NCBI GenBank assembly: GCA_050084985.1
Contig: JBITNC010000001.1
Location: 207,142,001-207,206,000, forward strand
Length of the DNA stretch: 64,000 nt
Source of the DNA: Nageia nagi
Taxonomy: Eukaryota; Pinophyta
Direction: 5' to 3'
The notes beneath the pieces are model-generated. The model was given only the letters and a program-made list of their open reading frames with translations. It had not been told where the DNA came from and made no database searches. Positions 12,732 through 25,073 of this stretch are shown here, piece by piece; the stretch's first letter is position 1; every line of letters starts with the position of its first letter. A program made the position numbers and the translations under genes.

Positions 12732-13874
12732 ATGCCACCCAAGATCCATAATTAGTACTTGAGAGGAAGAAGTGATCTTGATTACCAACTGAGCTTAGAG
12801 GAGAGAGACATAATAGATCTAGAGGGATCTAAAGAGTGGGAGGAAGCCAGACAAGGGAACATGGCTGATTCCAACATAGCCATCCTAGATGCATTAAGGA
12901 AGATGATGGAGCAATTACAGATACTCACATCCTAAAGAGGGAACCAAACTCCACCACCTAGCTAGGAGAATAGAAATAGCCAAGGAGAGAGCTCATCTAG
13001 GGCTAGATCTCATTACCAAAAATCTGTACCTATTCCACCTAAGCCTCTTTTTAGAAAAGAGGAAGATCCAAAGGATATCTATCAGAGACATCAAGAGAGG
13101 CTCAACCAATTGTTCGATGAGTACATGGCAAAACTAGTAGAGTATAGAAACATCATATCTTTCCAAGAATTTCATGGACAATTAGAGGGAGGATAAGGAG
13201 GATTCCCACCTATCTTTAAGGAGACATTACAGAAGATCTAATTGGAGAAATTTGATGGAGGTGCGAGGATCTCGGCAAGAGGATGGATTCACTAGCTCCA
13301 AATGTACCTATCTTTCAATTCCATGGTAGAAGATGAAGCCATATGTTTTGCCACACTCTCCCTAAAGGGACAAGCCTATGAGTGGTGGCACCATGGATTG
13401 AAAATGTTTGGGCATGACTAGATCTCAACTTTTGATGAATTTTGCTAAAGGTTGCTAGAACATTTTGAAAAGAAGACTGAAGAAAGTTACTTCCATGAGC
13501 TCACCAAGATCCAATAGAAAGGTATAGTTGAAGAATATGTAGATGAGTTTATGAATGTTTCTATTATGGTTTTAGATCTATCAGGAGTTAGAAGGATAGC
13601 TATGTTCATGGAGGGTTTGAATGAAAATATCAGAGCATCTATCAAAGTAATTGAGCCAAAAAATCTTGATGAGGTAATCAAAAGGGCTATAGCACTTGAA
13701 TCAACCAGTATGATCTAACAAAAGAGCAATTAAGGAAGTATGTAGCCATCCTAGCAACAAATTATGCCAGTAAGTAAAATGAATGGGAGCTAAGGAAGGC
13801 TCACATCTCCACCAAGGAGAAATGCATGGCCATTGGAGTAGACATAAAGGGATTGGGAGATCTCACATTGTGAA
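12732..13874 (+). pseudogene. gag of non-autonomous gypsy element
   Basis: The likely start is the first ATG after the primer binding site ('MPPKIHN'). A charged N-terminal stretch and Ser/Arg-rich linker (about 12960-13010) precede the capsid domain at about 13240-13640, with 'LEKFDGGARISARGWIH', 'CFATLSLKGQAYEWWHH' and 'VEEYVDEFMNVSIMV'. The Trp pair and the 'FE KF.G' start are hallmarks of plant gypsy gag. The frame is nearly continuous, with scattered TAG/TAA codons where Gln or Trp is expected, so it is recently dead rather than ancient. The zinc knuckle follows in the next entry. Confidence 0.85.
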
Positions 13875-14507
13875 ATGAGAAGAAGGAAAATGTGCTTTAT
13901 CTATAGAGGATCATGGGAGCCAAGCCATCGCTATAATGGGAAGGTGCAACTTAGTTATGTAGAGGTAGTGGAGATGGAGGAACCTGAATCAGATCTATGG
14001 AGCATTTTAGAATTTATGGAAGAGTTTTCCACTCATGGCACCTTGGCCACCATTAGTGGAGCACCCCATTGCCCCACATTATGCATTCAGGGAAGAGCAC
14101 TAAGAGAAGAAGTGACTATTCTTATCAATGGAGGGGAATCTCATAACTTCATTGATGCTTTATTTACTACTAAGAAAGGAGTAAGGATGGACATTTTTGA
14201 AGGATTCAATGTGGCTAATGCTAATAGCTAGATCTCATTTTGCAATAAGGTGATTAGACAACTTTCAATTGAGACCAACAATTACTCTATGAGAAGTGAT
14301 TTCTATGTATATCCCATGGGAGGGACCTTGCACATGGTCTTTAGAATTCAATGGCTGAAAATTTTGGGGGAGATTAGGACAAATTATGACACCTTGGAAA
14401 TGAAGTTCCTAGCAAATGGAAAGGAGGTCATCATGAGAGGATTACAGGGTAGCAATAGGGCCACTTCACAAGCCCATCAATTGGAAGTAATAGAAGATCC
14501 AAAGTAG
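13875..14507 (+). pseudogene. zinc knuckle and aspartic protease
   Basis: Begins with a decayed knuckle 'MCFIYRGSWEPSHRY' (normally C-x2-C...HRC; the second and last Cys are now Tyr). The protease domain follows with 'TILINGGESHNFIDALF' (about 14118-14170), matching the 'DSGASHNFI' active-site region of plant gypsy retropepsins but with the catalytic Asp-Ser-Gly changed to Asn-Gly-Gly. A later block 'RIQWLKILGEIRTNYDTLE' (about 14341-14398) matches the 'LG-WL--LG' end of the domain. One in-frame stop at 14229. Catalytically dead by sequence. Confidence 0.85.
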
Positions 14508-15130
14508 CAAAATTGAATCATTCCTCACATCCAAAATAGAACTACCATGCAAGACATCACCCAATCCCAAGGTAACATGCCCACATTTGCTCAGTCACTA
14601 ACAAATTGGTTAAGAGTGTTCTTTTTCTAGATAATAAGTTGGAGGTTGATTGAAGATTGGAAACAAGTGATAATACTTACTAGTTATATTTACTTCTCTT
14701 TAGCATATATGTCCCTATTACAAGTATATTGCTACAAAATTTTTTGGGACAAATTATCGATCATCTTACTTAAAATGAGAAATAGAGGGATTGGAGATTT
14801 GGTATTACTCCATCATACTTTTCCTTGTGAACCACTCAGCCACTTAGACCATTGGGATGTTGGGATGTATGTATTCATGCTTATTGAAATTGTAGATTCT
14901 CCCTCCCATCATGTGACGTAGTCATGGATAGAAGATAACCCACTAGCACTCCTTGATTTCATTTAGGACTTGGACATTGGGTTGTGGAGCTATGAAGGTA
15001 GACATTTTGGCCATCACTTGCAGTAAAAAATTGGAACTCTTTCTCCTTGTTCTTTCATCTGCATTATAACTTTTCATGATGGGAAAGAGAAGGGCCAGTT
15101 TATCTTGAGTTTCTTGGGATAAGCAGTTCA
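14508..15130 (+). other. short remainder of internal region, no pol
   Basis: Only about 0.6 kb separates protease from the polypurine tract. No reverse transcriptase, RNase H or integrase motif is visible in any frame on either strand. This confirms that pol is absent, not just mutated. Confidence 0.7.
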
Positions 15131-15143
15131 GGAAGGGGAGACT
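15131..15143 (+). other. polypurine tract
   Basis: GGAAGGGGAGACT directly before the 3' LTR; the plus-strand priming site for reverse transcription. Confidence 0.85.
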
Positions 15144-16247
15144 TGTAATGTCCCCAAATTTGTAAAATGTCCACTTTCTCTCCTCTTGGAGTGTGACATT
15201 CATGGCAAAGGAGGAGAAACCAAAAATAAATTAATTTAGGAGTATTTTATTAATATTTTGCATTTATTTATGTAACCAAGGCAAAAGAGACCCTTGAGGC
15301 ACTCACCCTTGGATTTTATTAATTAATTTGGCTCAATTATTTGTAATTCATGCAATATTAGTCTCTCATAATGGGATGTTGCATTTATGAGCCATTGATC
15401 TTGTAATTTGGCATATCTAGGCAACCATTGTGGGACGTTGGGCTTCTTGGGTCCCTAGATGATTTAATTTATCATCCTAAGACACCAGAAGAGGGATGTT
15501 GCACTTTGGGTGATTCCAATGTATGAGAAATCTTGTTATAAAAGGAAATGGGATGCATCATTTGGGGCATGCTTGAAGATCATCAAAGTTTATCTCTTTC
15601 CAAGGGTTAGCAGCTAGTGGAGTTACAACTTTCTAGCTAGCTTAGTGGGAGAGCTCGAGCTAGTGTGGAGGAGTTCTTACCTAAGCTAGGATAGTAACTT
15701 GAGCTAATGAGGTGGAGTTGCTAGAGTAGCTCAAGCTAGTGAGGTGGAGTTATTGGAATAGTTCAAGCCAATGTGGTGGAACTATTCCATCCCTGATCTA
15801 GATCCAACCAATGGGGCAGATCCAGATCCAACTAGTGCAGCCATATTCCAAATCTAGATCTAACCTACCAAATCAATGTGAGGAGGCACATCTTAGATCC
15901 AAACCAGGTAAATCAATGTGAGGAGGCTCATCCAGCATTAGGGAGAAGAGATTTAAGAACTTGCAGGGCCAGATCATCTAAATCTACCTTGTGAGGGAAA
16001 ATGTCCACCTTCTTGAGCATTTGGGTATTTTTCCTTGAGTATTATACTTATCCATTTGGGATGTCCCAGCTCTTAAAGAATAAAATTCATTTCTAGCTCT
16101 ATTTCTTGTTCAATTTGCAGATCCAATTTGAATTGAGCTAGATAGAAAAATATAAAAATATATATAAATTCCTAAGTAGTGATATTTCAACTTTGGAATA
16201 TAACACTTTAACAAAAATTGCATTTTGTGATTCTTGGGGATATTACA
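15144..16247 (+). repeat. 3' LTR of gag-protease element
   Basis: Starts TGTAATGTCCCC and ends GATATTACA. Collinear with the 5' LTR apart from scattered substitutions, many C/T or G/A, and small indels. Followed by the target duplication ATCTT. Confidence 0.93.
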
Positions 16248-16475
16248 ATCTTGATTACTTATTTGAGGTTGATTAGTAGTTGAAGAACTTAATTTATTTG
16301 CAACTTGCTTAGCTTTGATAACTTTTAAAATAGCTTTAGTATTGTCCAACACATAATATTCACATTCATCAATTATATATTTATGTGTTGGCTCCATCAT
16401 TGATTATGTGACAATAGGAACAAAGCATTCTATATCTTCAAGGTTTTGTAGGCTCTGGTTTCTTATTCTGACCAT
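16248..16475 (-). pseudogene. antisense gypsy gag, N-terminal part
   Basis: The minus-strand frame starts at the ATG with its first base at 16475 ('MVRIRNQSLQNLEDIE') or at the internal 'MMEPTHKYIIDEC' (16400). It runs leftwards to the nested element and resumes at 11585, with the ATCTT target duplication at the break. With the segment 10225-11585 it forms one gag of a minus-oriented gypsy element. Confidence 0.65.
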
Positions 16476-17652
16476 GTTTTTATGGTAAAGCTTTGAAAAG
16501 TTTTACTCTCAATTTTGAAAATTTTATGACATTTTGATAGTCTAATAAAATGTGTTGGTATTTATAGAATACCAAAACATAACAATATTTCCAAAAACAT
16601 GAAAGCATTTTATTAGAGTTAAAGTTTTATGACATGTTTGGGTATAATTATGGTTGTTTTGATCTTTAGATTTCAAATTTTTTGAGAATAAAAAACATAT
16701 AGAAAGAAAATGAAAATAGTCAACAATACATGCACTTACATATCATTAATGTAAATTCATATAGCATCCCTATAATAATATTTTGTAAATTTTAGTATTT
16801 TTTTATTGAAATGAATCTAGATAAGTAAGTTTAATGATCTGAAGGTTGGTCCAAAAAATGTGAAATTCTAAGGTTAACATCTACTTTAACTGAGTTCATA
16901 GGTGGGGTCCATTGTAACCTTATGAAAAGACTATCTTGGTGAAGAGAATGAGCCTTGGTAATAAATTCCCTTTTATGTATGCAAAGTATAAAAAACAAAT
17001 GTGAATTAATGAGTGCAAGTTTGTTTCTCCTTAGCATATTTTGATCACCCAAGATCACTTTGTAGTGCAATAGAAGAGCATACTCCAAACTATGAGGTTT
17101 ATAGTTTGGGTTCTTTAAACTAAACTTCACACAACCTTTCTCTAATCACTCAAGATCACTTTTTTAGTAAATGAAGAGAGTATACATCAATTTTATGAGA
17201 ATTTATTTAAATATAGAAAATAAAATTCACATGAAATCATAAAGCATAATTCTTTTATCTTAAGATTTTTATGTTTAGCTAAGAAAACAATTAGAAGATA
17301 GAAACATAGAAGATAGAAATAAAAAAGGTTAAAAAAAAGAGATTTTTTTTACCTTTTTAGCATTGAAAATCTTGTAGAAAAAATATGTTCTAATTTATCT
17401 AAATGTTAGGATGACCCAAACATATAGGATAAAAATACAACCACAGTTTTGGAAAATAAAACATGCTAGCATTCTTGATTGTACATAATAAAATACAAAA
17501 CATAGAGTGGAAAATAATGAAACAAAAAATAGTAGATATGAGGAATACTTACCAAAATAGTAGAATCCATATAGTTCATTATTGAAATCTTAAAAAATAA
17601 AAATTAAAACAAAATAGTCAAAGGATCCTTACCAAAATGGACCAAGGGAGAT
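16476..17652 (-). other. leader of the antisense gypsy element
   Basis: About 1.2 kb between the presumed primer binding site and gag on the minus strand. No coding similarity seen. The 99-codon open frame at 16831-17130 matches nothing recognisable. Confidence 0.4.
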
Positions 17653-17671
17653 CCCATCGGGCATGCCAAAA
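17653..17671 (-). other. primer binding site of antisense gypsy element
   Basis: On the minus strand the sequence reads TTTTGGCATGCCCGATGGG. It resembles the TGGC-rich primer binding sites of plant gypsy elements and follows a TGAAACA LTR-like end. This fixes the orientation (minus) of the gag at 10225-16475. Confidence 0.55.
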
Positions 17672-19068
17672 TGTTTCAAATAAAGTTACCCCTTTTAGGA
17701 TCACTTGAATATGAACATATGAAGTATGAATGTAGTCTAGACTAATCCCTTAATTCATATAACTAAAATAGAAGACTTAGTTAAAATTTGAGGCTTTGTT
17801 AATTAGTATTTTTCTTAGCAACTAATAACCTCTTACAAGAAAAAAAATTAGATTTTAAGATTTTCAAATTGGCTAATATTTGAACCCTCATAAGGGGAAC
17901 CATTTTCCCTAAAATTACAAGTAGGTTTTAATTGTATGTATTAAATAATTAAAAAATCAACATATGATATATATATGGTATGTACTTATACCTTTTATTT
18001 TAAAGGATATATTTTCATCCAAAATTTGAAATTGATTTGCCTTAGTTTTTGAAAGTTTTTTTTTGGGCTAATCCTTAGGAATAACCCTACTCTTAATCCA
18101 TTCTTCCAAGTAAACCAAACTCAAAAGAAATATAACATAAATATTTTAAATTAGTATGAATAAATACCAGAATATACCTACTAGTGATGAATTTTGAATG
18201 ATGATGTCTAACTCTATTGGATGATTCTCAAAATATCTTCAGAAGTGTCCAATTTGCAACTTACTATTAAAATACAATGACCCTAGGTGTTTCTAAAAAT
18301 GTAGTGGCATTTGTCCATTGAAATGATTTTACCCTTGAAAATTCTATACCTACAAGAATAAATGATTAATGATGGATATTAGTAACAATGATATAATGAG
18401 ATAAGTCTATTGTATGAACAAAATATGAAAAGAATGTAAAAAAGTGTGATGGGTATGTATATGGTTTGTTAAGAGAAGCAAGGCTTGAAATGATTGATTT
18501 ATAGCTTGGACCAAGATTAAGAGTGCCCAAATCCTTCTCCCAAATGCTTGATGAAGATTGTTAGATGTTTTAAGCTCTTAATTTTGCCACTCTAAGACTC
18601 AGGAATCAACAAATTTGAAACTCAAATTTTGCACAAGTTAATAGACCAAAAATTGAGAGGAAAACTTATTTAAATATATTTTTCTAGTATGTAACTATTT
18701 GAATTCAAAATCCATATGAATTTCAATCCAAAAATGGCTATTTATTGATTAGATCTTGATTGGATTTGAATTGGATTTGATCCCAACTAATATGAGGTAA
18801 ATTGATGATATTCTTATTCATTATTCTTATCTTTTCTATTGAGAATATTTGGAACATAAGAAATTTGGAAATCAATAACTAGAGTTCAAGATCTTGCTTC
18901 CTGTTGGATGATTTATCAATGACATGTCAAGGTGATGTGTCAATTCTAGCCAATTGATTTCTTGCAACTTGATAATAAATTAATTAGCAATATTAATGTG
19001 ATAAACATTAATAAGACAAAGTAGATATTTATGCTATTAAATAAATTCATCTTTGACTAAACAAAGCA
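17672..19068 (-). repeat. presumed LTR of antisense gypsy element, inner part
   Basis: Lies directly upstream, on the minus strand, of the primer binding site. The minus strand ends in TTTGAAACA at 17672 and carries a TATA-like 'atatatatatca' around 17966-17978. The outer border could not be placed; the palindromic array at 19069-19540 may be part of it. Confidence 0.4.
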
Positions 19069-19540
19069 AATGATTAAATATAATTAACATGAATAATGTT
19101 AATTAATATTTTTAGAATAAGTGACTATGATCAAAATGTAAATAATATGACTAATATTATTTACAATTTTTTAATAAATGACTATGATTTGAAATACAAC
19201 AAACATGAATAAGCATAATTGCTTTTTCACCATAAATGATTATGATTGAAAATGTAATTAATATGAAAAATATTAATAACATTTCTAAATGAATATGATT
19301 GAAATGTAATAAATATAAAAATATTAATCATACAAGTATATGATTATGATAAAAAGCATAATTAGCATGATGAGTATTAATTACATTTTTCAAAGTAACT
19401 GACTATAATTAAAAATATATTTAACATGACTAATGTTACTCTCAATTTTCAGATATTACACTTTGAAATGCAATTAATATGATAAATATTAATTACAAAT
19501 TAACTATAACAAGCAAATAAATGATTATTGATAACATCAT
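19069..19540. repeat. tandem array of AT-rich palindromic units
   Basis: About eight degenerate units of 50-62 bp. Each starts with a variant of 'aaatgaytatgat' followed by an inverted repeat of the type 'gtaattaatat...atattaattac'. Units begin at roughly 19069, 19120, 19177, 19235, 19288, 19339, 19396 and 19456. The inverted part is kept by compensating changes in several units (for example 'taattaac/gttaatta' and 'taaataatat/atattattta'). Confidence 0.65.
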
Positions 19541-21102
19541 TAAATACAATTAAAATTGATAAAGTAAGCTCGATAATGCTAAATTAAATAGACATGCTAG
19601 TGATAAAAGAGAGGTTTAACAAATGTAGTACATTGTTCTAGATTTGGATGTCTAGATATGTACGTACAAGATAGATGTTAAAATCCTAAATGCATCTAAA
19701 CATGGTAGGGGAGACCTCAACCTTGGTCCATCAATACCCAAAGATAAAAAGAAGGATTTTAACCCAATTGTGGGAGTGAGTAGGCCCCTTACACCCCAAT
19801 CAAAGGATGAAGAGAATAAAACTTTATGGATGGAATATCTATTATTATCATATGATATGATAGTACTCCTATATGATTCTTTATAAAAATAAAGAATGAT
19901 GCAAATGATAAAGACTATGATAAATATTGTGCTATATAATATAATGTTAATGTTAAATATTTTTGGTGACCCCTAGTATTATTCTAGGTGGAGATTAAGA
20001 TAAAGCTCATATTCAATAATATACAATATATTCAAATAATAAATAATGAAGTAATAGTAATAATAATAATCTAAAGTATTTAACAAGTATGAATATGTAC
20101 AAATGAAAATACTTAGACTATTGGATCAAATATAATAACAATAAACTATATTCAAAAATAGATTTAGAAAGATAAATACTTATCACATTATATTTATGGT
20201 CAAAGTGATATGCAAATCAAAAATTATCAACAATATAGATCTTAGAATATGAAAATTTTAGATTAGATGAGACTAAGTGACTTGCATCTGCACTATCATC
20301 TGTACTCAACCTAGGGATGGTGTCTACATTAGAAGAAATACAAGTGCTAAGATATCTACAACTTAAGTTTTTCAACAAAGATCTTATAGTAGGATAATGA
20401 TCAATAAGCATAATCTAATATATGATAGAAAATAATAGAATGATAAAGCTCTTATGATAATCAAATCTCAATATCAATAGGCGATATTGAACAACACCTA
20501 AAAGTAGTAGTTGAACATGAATATTAGGATAAAGTTTTGATAGTTTTTTCATGTATGTAAATCCTCTATTTATAAGAAAATGAAATCCTAAAATTTACAT
20601 CTAGAAGTGATCATTGATACTAGGGTACCTTGCACAAGAAAAGAGAAAATTACATGAGAAGACATTCATAATGGTCCAACATAATCTATATAACATATAA
20701 AGATCCAATATAAATTTGAACTTTATAAGTAAACATAAGAATGGATAAAATTAAGTTTCAACTACTAAATAATGCTAAAATTATTTATAAATGATCCAAG
20801 AAATTAATTTAAATGATTTATATGAATAATATAAGTTACCCATAATCTTAAATGATAAGATAATGATATTAGATGATAATTGAAATGAAATATTGACTAA
20901 GTGCAAAGCTAACTTGAGTTTATTGTGAACTTAGCATATAGTGCAAGCTAAAAGAAAATAAGATACAAAATAATTAAAATATCATAAAAGGATACAAAGG
21001 TCCTCTAAATTTCTCTAAGATTCTCGCAAGTGTCATGGACCAATTTTTGGAGCCCTTCTAAATGGTTTTGATGAATTATAAGATAGATAATCTCCTAGGG
21101 TT
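19541..21102. other. AT-rich repeat DNA without recognisable genes
   Basis: No coding similarity. A TATAAATAGAGG on the minus strand at about 20566-20577 looks like an LTR promoter, and a 'tttttggtgacccc' at 19958 could be the primer binding site of a plus-oriented element. Neither could be tied to element ends. Confidence 0.35.
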
Positions 21103-24100
21103 TGTATTGCTAAGTATAAACTCTAACATTCTAATGCTTTTTAATATGTTATATGTTTGTAATAAGAAGTGTTAGTTAATATTTAAGGCCTTTATATTTA
21201 ATGTATTAATCACATGGAATTTTGAAAAGGTTTGATCTTGGTCCATCTATAATCAATTAAGTGGTAAGGAAGCTTGGCATGAGTTATTTCTTAATGAAAT
21301 ATTTAAGCTATGGTTATTTAAACATTGAAATAGTAATACTATTATTGGGTTTTAATAGCAAGGTTAATCATTATAAACTAAATAACTATTACCACTAGAA
21401 TAATACCAATATTATAGTATTTCAAGGAATCATTCATAACCAATTATTTGATGTAAAATTTAAAATAAAATAATTATATGATTAATGAAACTTTACATTT
21501 GAATTGATGATATATATCAATTATTGTCTTGAAATAAAGATATTAATATTTATGGATTTTTAAATATTAATAGCAGTTAATAATAATTTAGATTCTAACT
21601 ATTAAGCATTTGATAAACTTGAATAATTAGATGATCAATAGATTATTTTATGATATGATCATTGATCATTATTAAATATATTATATTGATGATATTAAGT
21701 ATTTTTCTCTTAATAATTAATTATTAATATTCAAAAAAAAGAGTATTTAAATATTATGGTAATGTATGATATTTATGTGCTTCATATTTTTTTTTAAAAC
21801 TCCCACGTCACATTACATTCCCGACTAATGATTTTTTAAATTAGTTATTTCTAAATGATGTGGATGTACTCTAAAATTATTATAGATAATGGAGTAGGGA
21901 TATAATAGATTTTTTTTGTTAAGATTCAAGATGCATGTAGTGCCAAAGAAGTTACTAAGAGAAGAGAGAATTTATTTCTTTTTTTTCCCCAAGATAGTTA
22001 TTCTAGTAAGGGATAATTAGGTGAACTAGGAGAAGAAACTATCTTCATTTTATCAAATGTATATATACCCTAAGTATATTTGAGATCCCTTTATAATGCC
22101 ATTTTAGATGTAGAAAATGTGGTCTACATCTTCTTATAATATTTTCATTTTTGTTTGATCAATTTTTTACTAGATGCCATTATTAGGAGTTTATGTCTAC
22201 AATCTTCACCAGCATTCTATTGCATGTGCACCATAGGATATATAATGAAGGTATAGAAATGCATCAAAGACTAGCTGAAATGGTTTTACATTAAATGTTC
22301 TGATTGTGAGTACCAAATAAACACACACACATAAACATGGAGGCATAGAAAAGGAATGTAGACTTTTAATCAAATGTGTAATGTTGAATTAGTTTCTCAA
22401 ACTAAAATGAGTAGAGGATATGAAATTCATGGCTACAACAAGATGACCTTAAACTCTTTGAATAAATAAAGTGCTTGGGAACCAACTTGAATAGCATAAT
22501 CCTTTTGACTTCCTTAGTTGCATGACTATTAGGTGTATTAGTTTGTAGCTATGCCTACATGGTGTTTTAAGATCTCATAGAAGCATGGAATAGAGTAAGA
22601 ACATCAATGTAAGGTACCATGATTTATTCCAAATAAATGACCTTGTTTAATAAAGTGAAAATTGATGGTAGTAGATTGGGGTTCGACTAGCCAAGTTAAA
22701 AGTTAGCAATAACATTCAAGTTTTTAATGCCTCCTAAAATAATAATTAGAATTATGATGATTATTTCATTATGTGATGAATTTCACATTATGATTGAGTT
22801 TATCAACAATATTGTAACACAGTGTTGATTACTACCATATAATTTACATCTTCTAGCACCTAAAAGATAACATAGAATAAGGATAACTATAATAGGAAAA
22901 TAGTTCACACCTATAAGAACTAGAGAAATATGGAGATTTGGTGAGTTGGTTAATAGGAGGATGGTAGTGGGAAATTTATATTCAAATACTATACTTACAT
23001 TATGTGAGGAGAAAGCAACCAAGTATTGGGAGAATATTACCTAAGTAACTTAACAAAGTATTTCAATATTAATATGTTGCTATATCATAAGGAGGTTGAT
23101 GACTAAGAAATATTACATGGGAGATTATTTTTTCTTTATAATTCCTAAGAAACCATTATTTGAAATATATCTATGTTGAGTATCATTCTACGAAGTTTAC
23201 CTCCAATTTTTTTGCAAGGAAATACCACTCTTACTTGACAAGCCTAGATAAGATATCCTCTTTCAAAATGTATCAAGTGTTGATGCTATAAATTAAAGAA
23301 AAATAATCCAAGTTTTTCTATTTGATATTATATTTTTCCAAAAATATGTTTAAGGAATAAAAATAAATTAGATGCTTTGAAATCTAATTAATTTTTAATA
23401 TATTTTGGGAACCTAATTTTATGATAGTTAGAATTATGGGTGAAAGAAATAGAGTATACAATATGTTTTATTCTATTTATCTAAATATAATGTTATATAT
23501 ATGTTTATTATTTATGAATTGATTTAAAATAGGATTTTGGAAAGAAAAATAAGTGTTCTAGTATGATAACAACCACTATTAAGGGTACTATTAAAGGTAC
23601 ATAAATATATAGATATTGATAAAAATATCTATAATAAAAATAGAATAATTTAAGTTGGCATAATTTCTTCCTTCTTTGGTATTTTATACTTGAACAATTT
23701 AATTAATGGTGCATCTTAATATTTATACTCTATTGCATTTTTTGTGCTAAAGTGTTGTGGAAATAGCTTATCTTTCAATCTTGAGAGTGTTATGGAACTA
23801 CTTAAAGTTTGATGTATTGTGTTTAGGACATATAATGTTATTTATGGTATTTGGGAAACACCTAACATTTTTATATTATAGTGTTGAGAAGAAAACCTTC
23901 TTTATTTATATTGTGTTACTTGATACACTTTGCAATTTGATGATAAAAGTATTTGAGAGTATTTTGATATTTGATAATTATTTAAAAATACTATGGTGTT
24001 GTTACAATGATATATAAGTCACATTATCATTGAATTTGAGGTTTTGTGAAAATTATATCATTTGATTTTATGATATTGATGAAATATATATATATAAGTA

Positions 24101-24299
24101 TTAGTTATTTATGATACCTAGTCACTTGTTATAGGTATTGAGAATATCTTATTATATTATGGTACTGATATTGAAAATACCTTGCTATTATTATGTATAC
24201 ATGTGCTTGGTTAGAACACTTAAATTATGTATTTTTTTATAGGTGCATGGAGCATCATGATGTGATAAAGGAAATGCTATCGAATAATTTTACCATGAT
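21103..24299 (+). repeat. long LTR copy 1, first segment
   Basis: Aligns end to end with 42850-46155, including matching blocks such as 'attgctaagtataaactc' and 'gcatcatgatgtgat'. A 190-bp piece at about 43305-43490 exists only in the other copy. The open frames at 22783-23022 (minus) and 23757-24017 (plus) are not recognisable proteins. They are shared with the other copy because of paralogy. Confidence 0.75.
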
Positions 24300-25073
24300 T
24301 ATTATTACATAAAATTTATTTATGTGTTTTTAATAAATGCATTCATTTGTACTAATGCATACTTAGAATATTTAATGTATTGATATCAATGCTTATATTA
24401 AATATGGTTATAATATCAATGTTTATTTTGAATATATTGTTGTATTGAATATTGATATGTATTATGGCTAACCCTATTTATGTAGGTACATGTCGACCTA
24501 AGGAGTAGGTCATATTATTATTTATATAAATAGGGATCTAATAGTAAGTCCACATCAAGGAGATACATGATCCCATATCTAGTCTTGGTGGTGGCAATCC
24601 TTTAGGTGTCTCTTGACATCACCATTCAAGGTTGTGGTCTGTATACTTCCTTATGAGAGTTATTCTAACATTGATAATCTATATTCTAATTGAAGCATCT
24701 ATATGCAAATTATTGACTTGATTTAAAAGTAAAAAACACTCTCACGAAGATTGTCAATGCTCCTTATTCATGCTAAATTCACTATCGATGCTCCTTCTAT
24801 ACTCTTTTCATGGTATTTCAAGTTATAACTTTTGGAATAGGATTTCTCTACCATCCACATATCAAGCATATAATCAATCTTTGATGTTAGGTATGCTTTA
24901 TAAGGTAAGTATACAAATCATAGTTGTTAATTGGTATTATCATACTAATTCTAGAGTGGTTATCTTCTTCATCTATTTTGTTGTATGGTCTAAATTGCTA
25001 TTCATAGCTCAAAATAAGTATTTTGGGTTTTGTAATTATTTATTTATTTTCATTCTCAAAATATTTGTAAATA
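24300..25073 (+). repeat. 5' LTR of the 24300-31390 element
   Basis: Homologous over its whole length to 30596-31390 and, in reverse, to the solo LTR at 54937-55787. TATA-like TATATAAATAGGG at 24523-24535, conserved in all three copies. Confidence 0.9.
24523..24535 (+). promoter_or_regulatory. TATA box of LTR
   Basis: TATATAAATAGGG, also present in the 3' LTR at about 30819-30831 and as a TATATAAATAAGG variant on the minus strand of the solo LTR near 55515-55530. Conservation among three diverged LTRs suggests it is the promoter. Confidence 0.6.

Larger units (their letters stand above)
11586..16247 (+). mobile_element. non-autonomous gag-protease LTR retrotransposon, complete
   Basis: A complete 4,662-bp element: LTR 11586-12690, primer binding site at 12692, internal region with gag and protease only, polypurine tract at 15131, LTR 15144-16247. 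It is flanked by a perfect 5-bp target duplication ATCTT (11581-11585 and 16248-16252), so both ends are certain. The two LTRs are nearly equal in length (1,105 and 1,104 bp) and differ at only a few positions per hundred over the stretches compared by eye, making this one of the youngest insertions here. No reverse transcriptase, RNase H or integrase is present, so it would depend on another element's enzymes. It is inserted in an antisense gypsy gag. Confidence 0.93.

Noticed and set aside
14943-15203. 86-codon minus-strand frame at the polypurine tract and 3' LTR border
   Set aside because: It crosses the LTR border of a well-defined element and has no recognisable domain, so it is a chance frame.
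22783-23022. 79-codon minus-strand frame with membrane-like hydrophobic stretches
   Set aside because: Its counterpart in the second long repeat (about 44,630-44,870) is broken. Hydrophobic composition is expected from AT-rich DNA.
23757-24017. 86-codon hydrophobic frame apparently conserved at 45623-45862
   Set aside because: The two frames are similar because they lie in the two copies of the long repeat. The third copy (about 47,300-47,520) has a stop in the middle, and the sequence matches no family I know, so there is no sign of selection on a protein.
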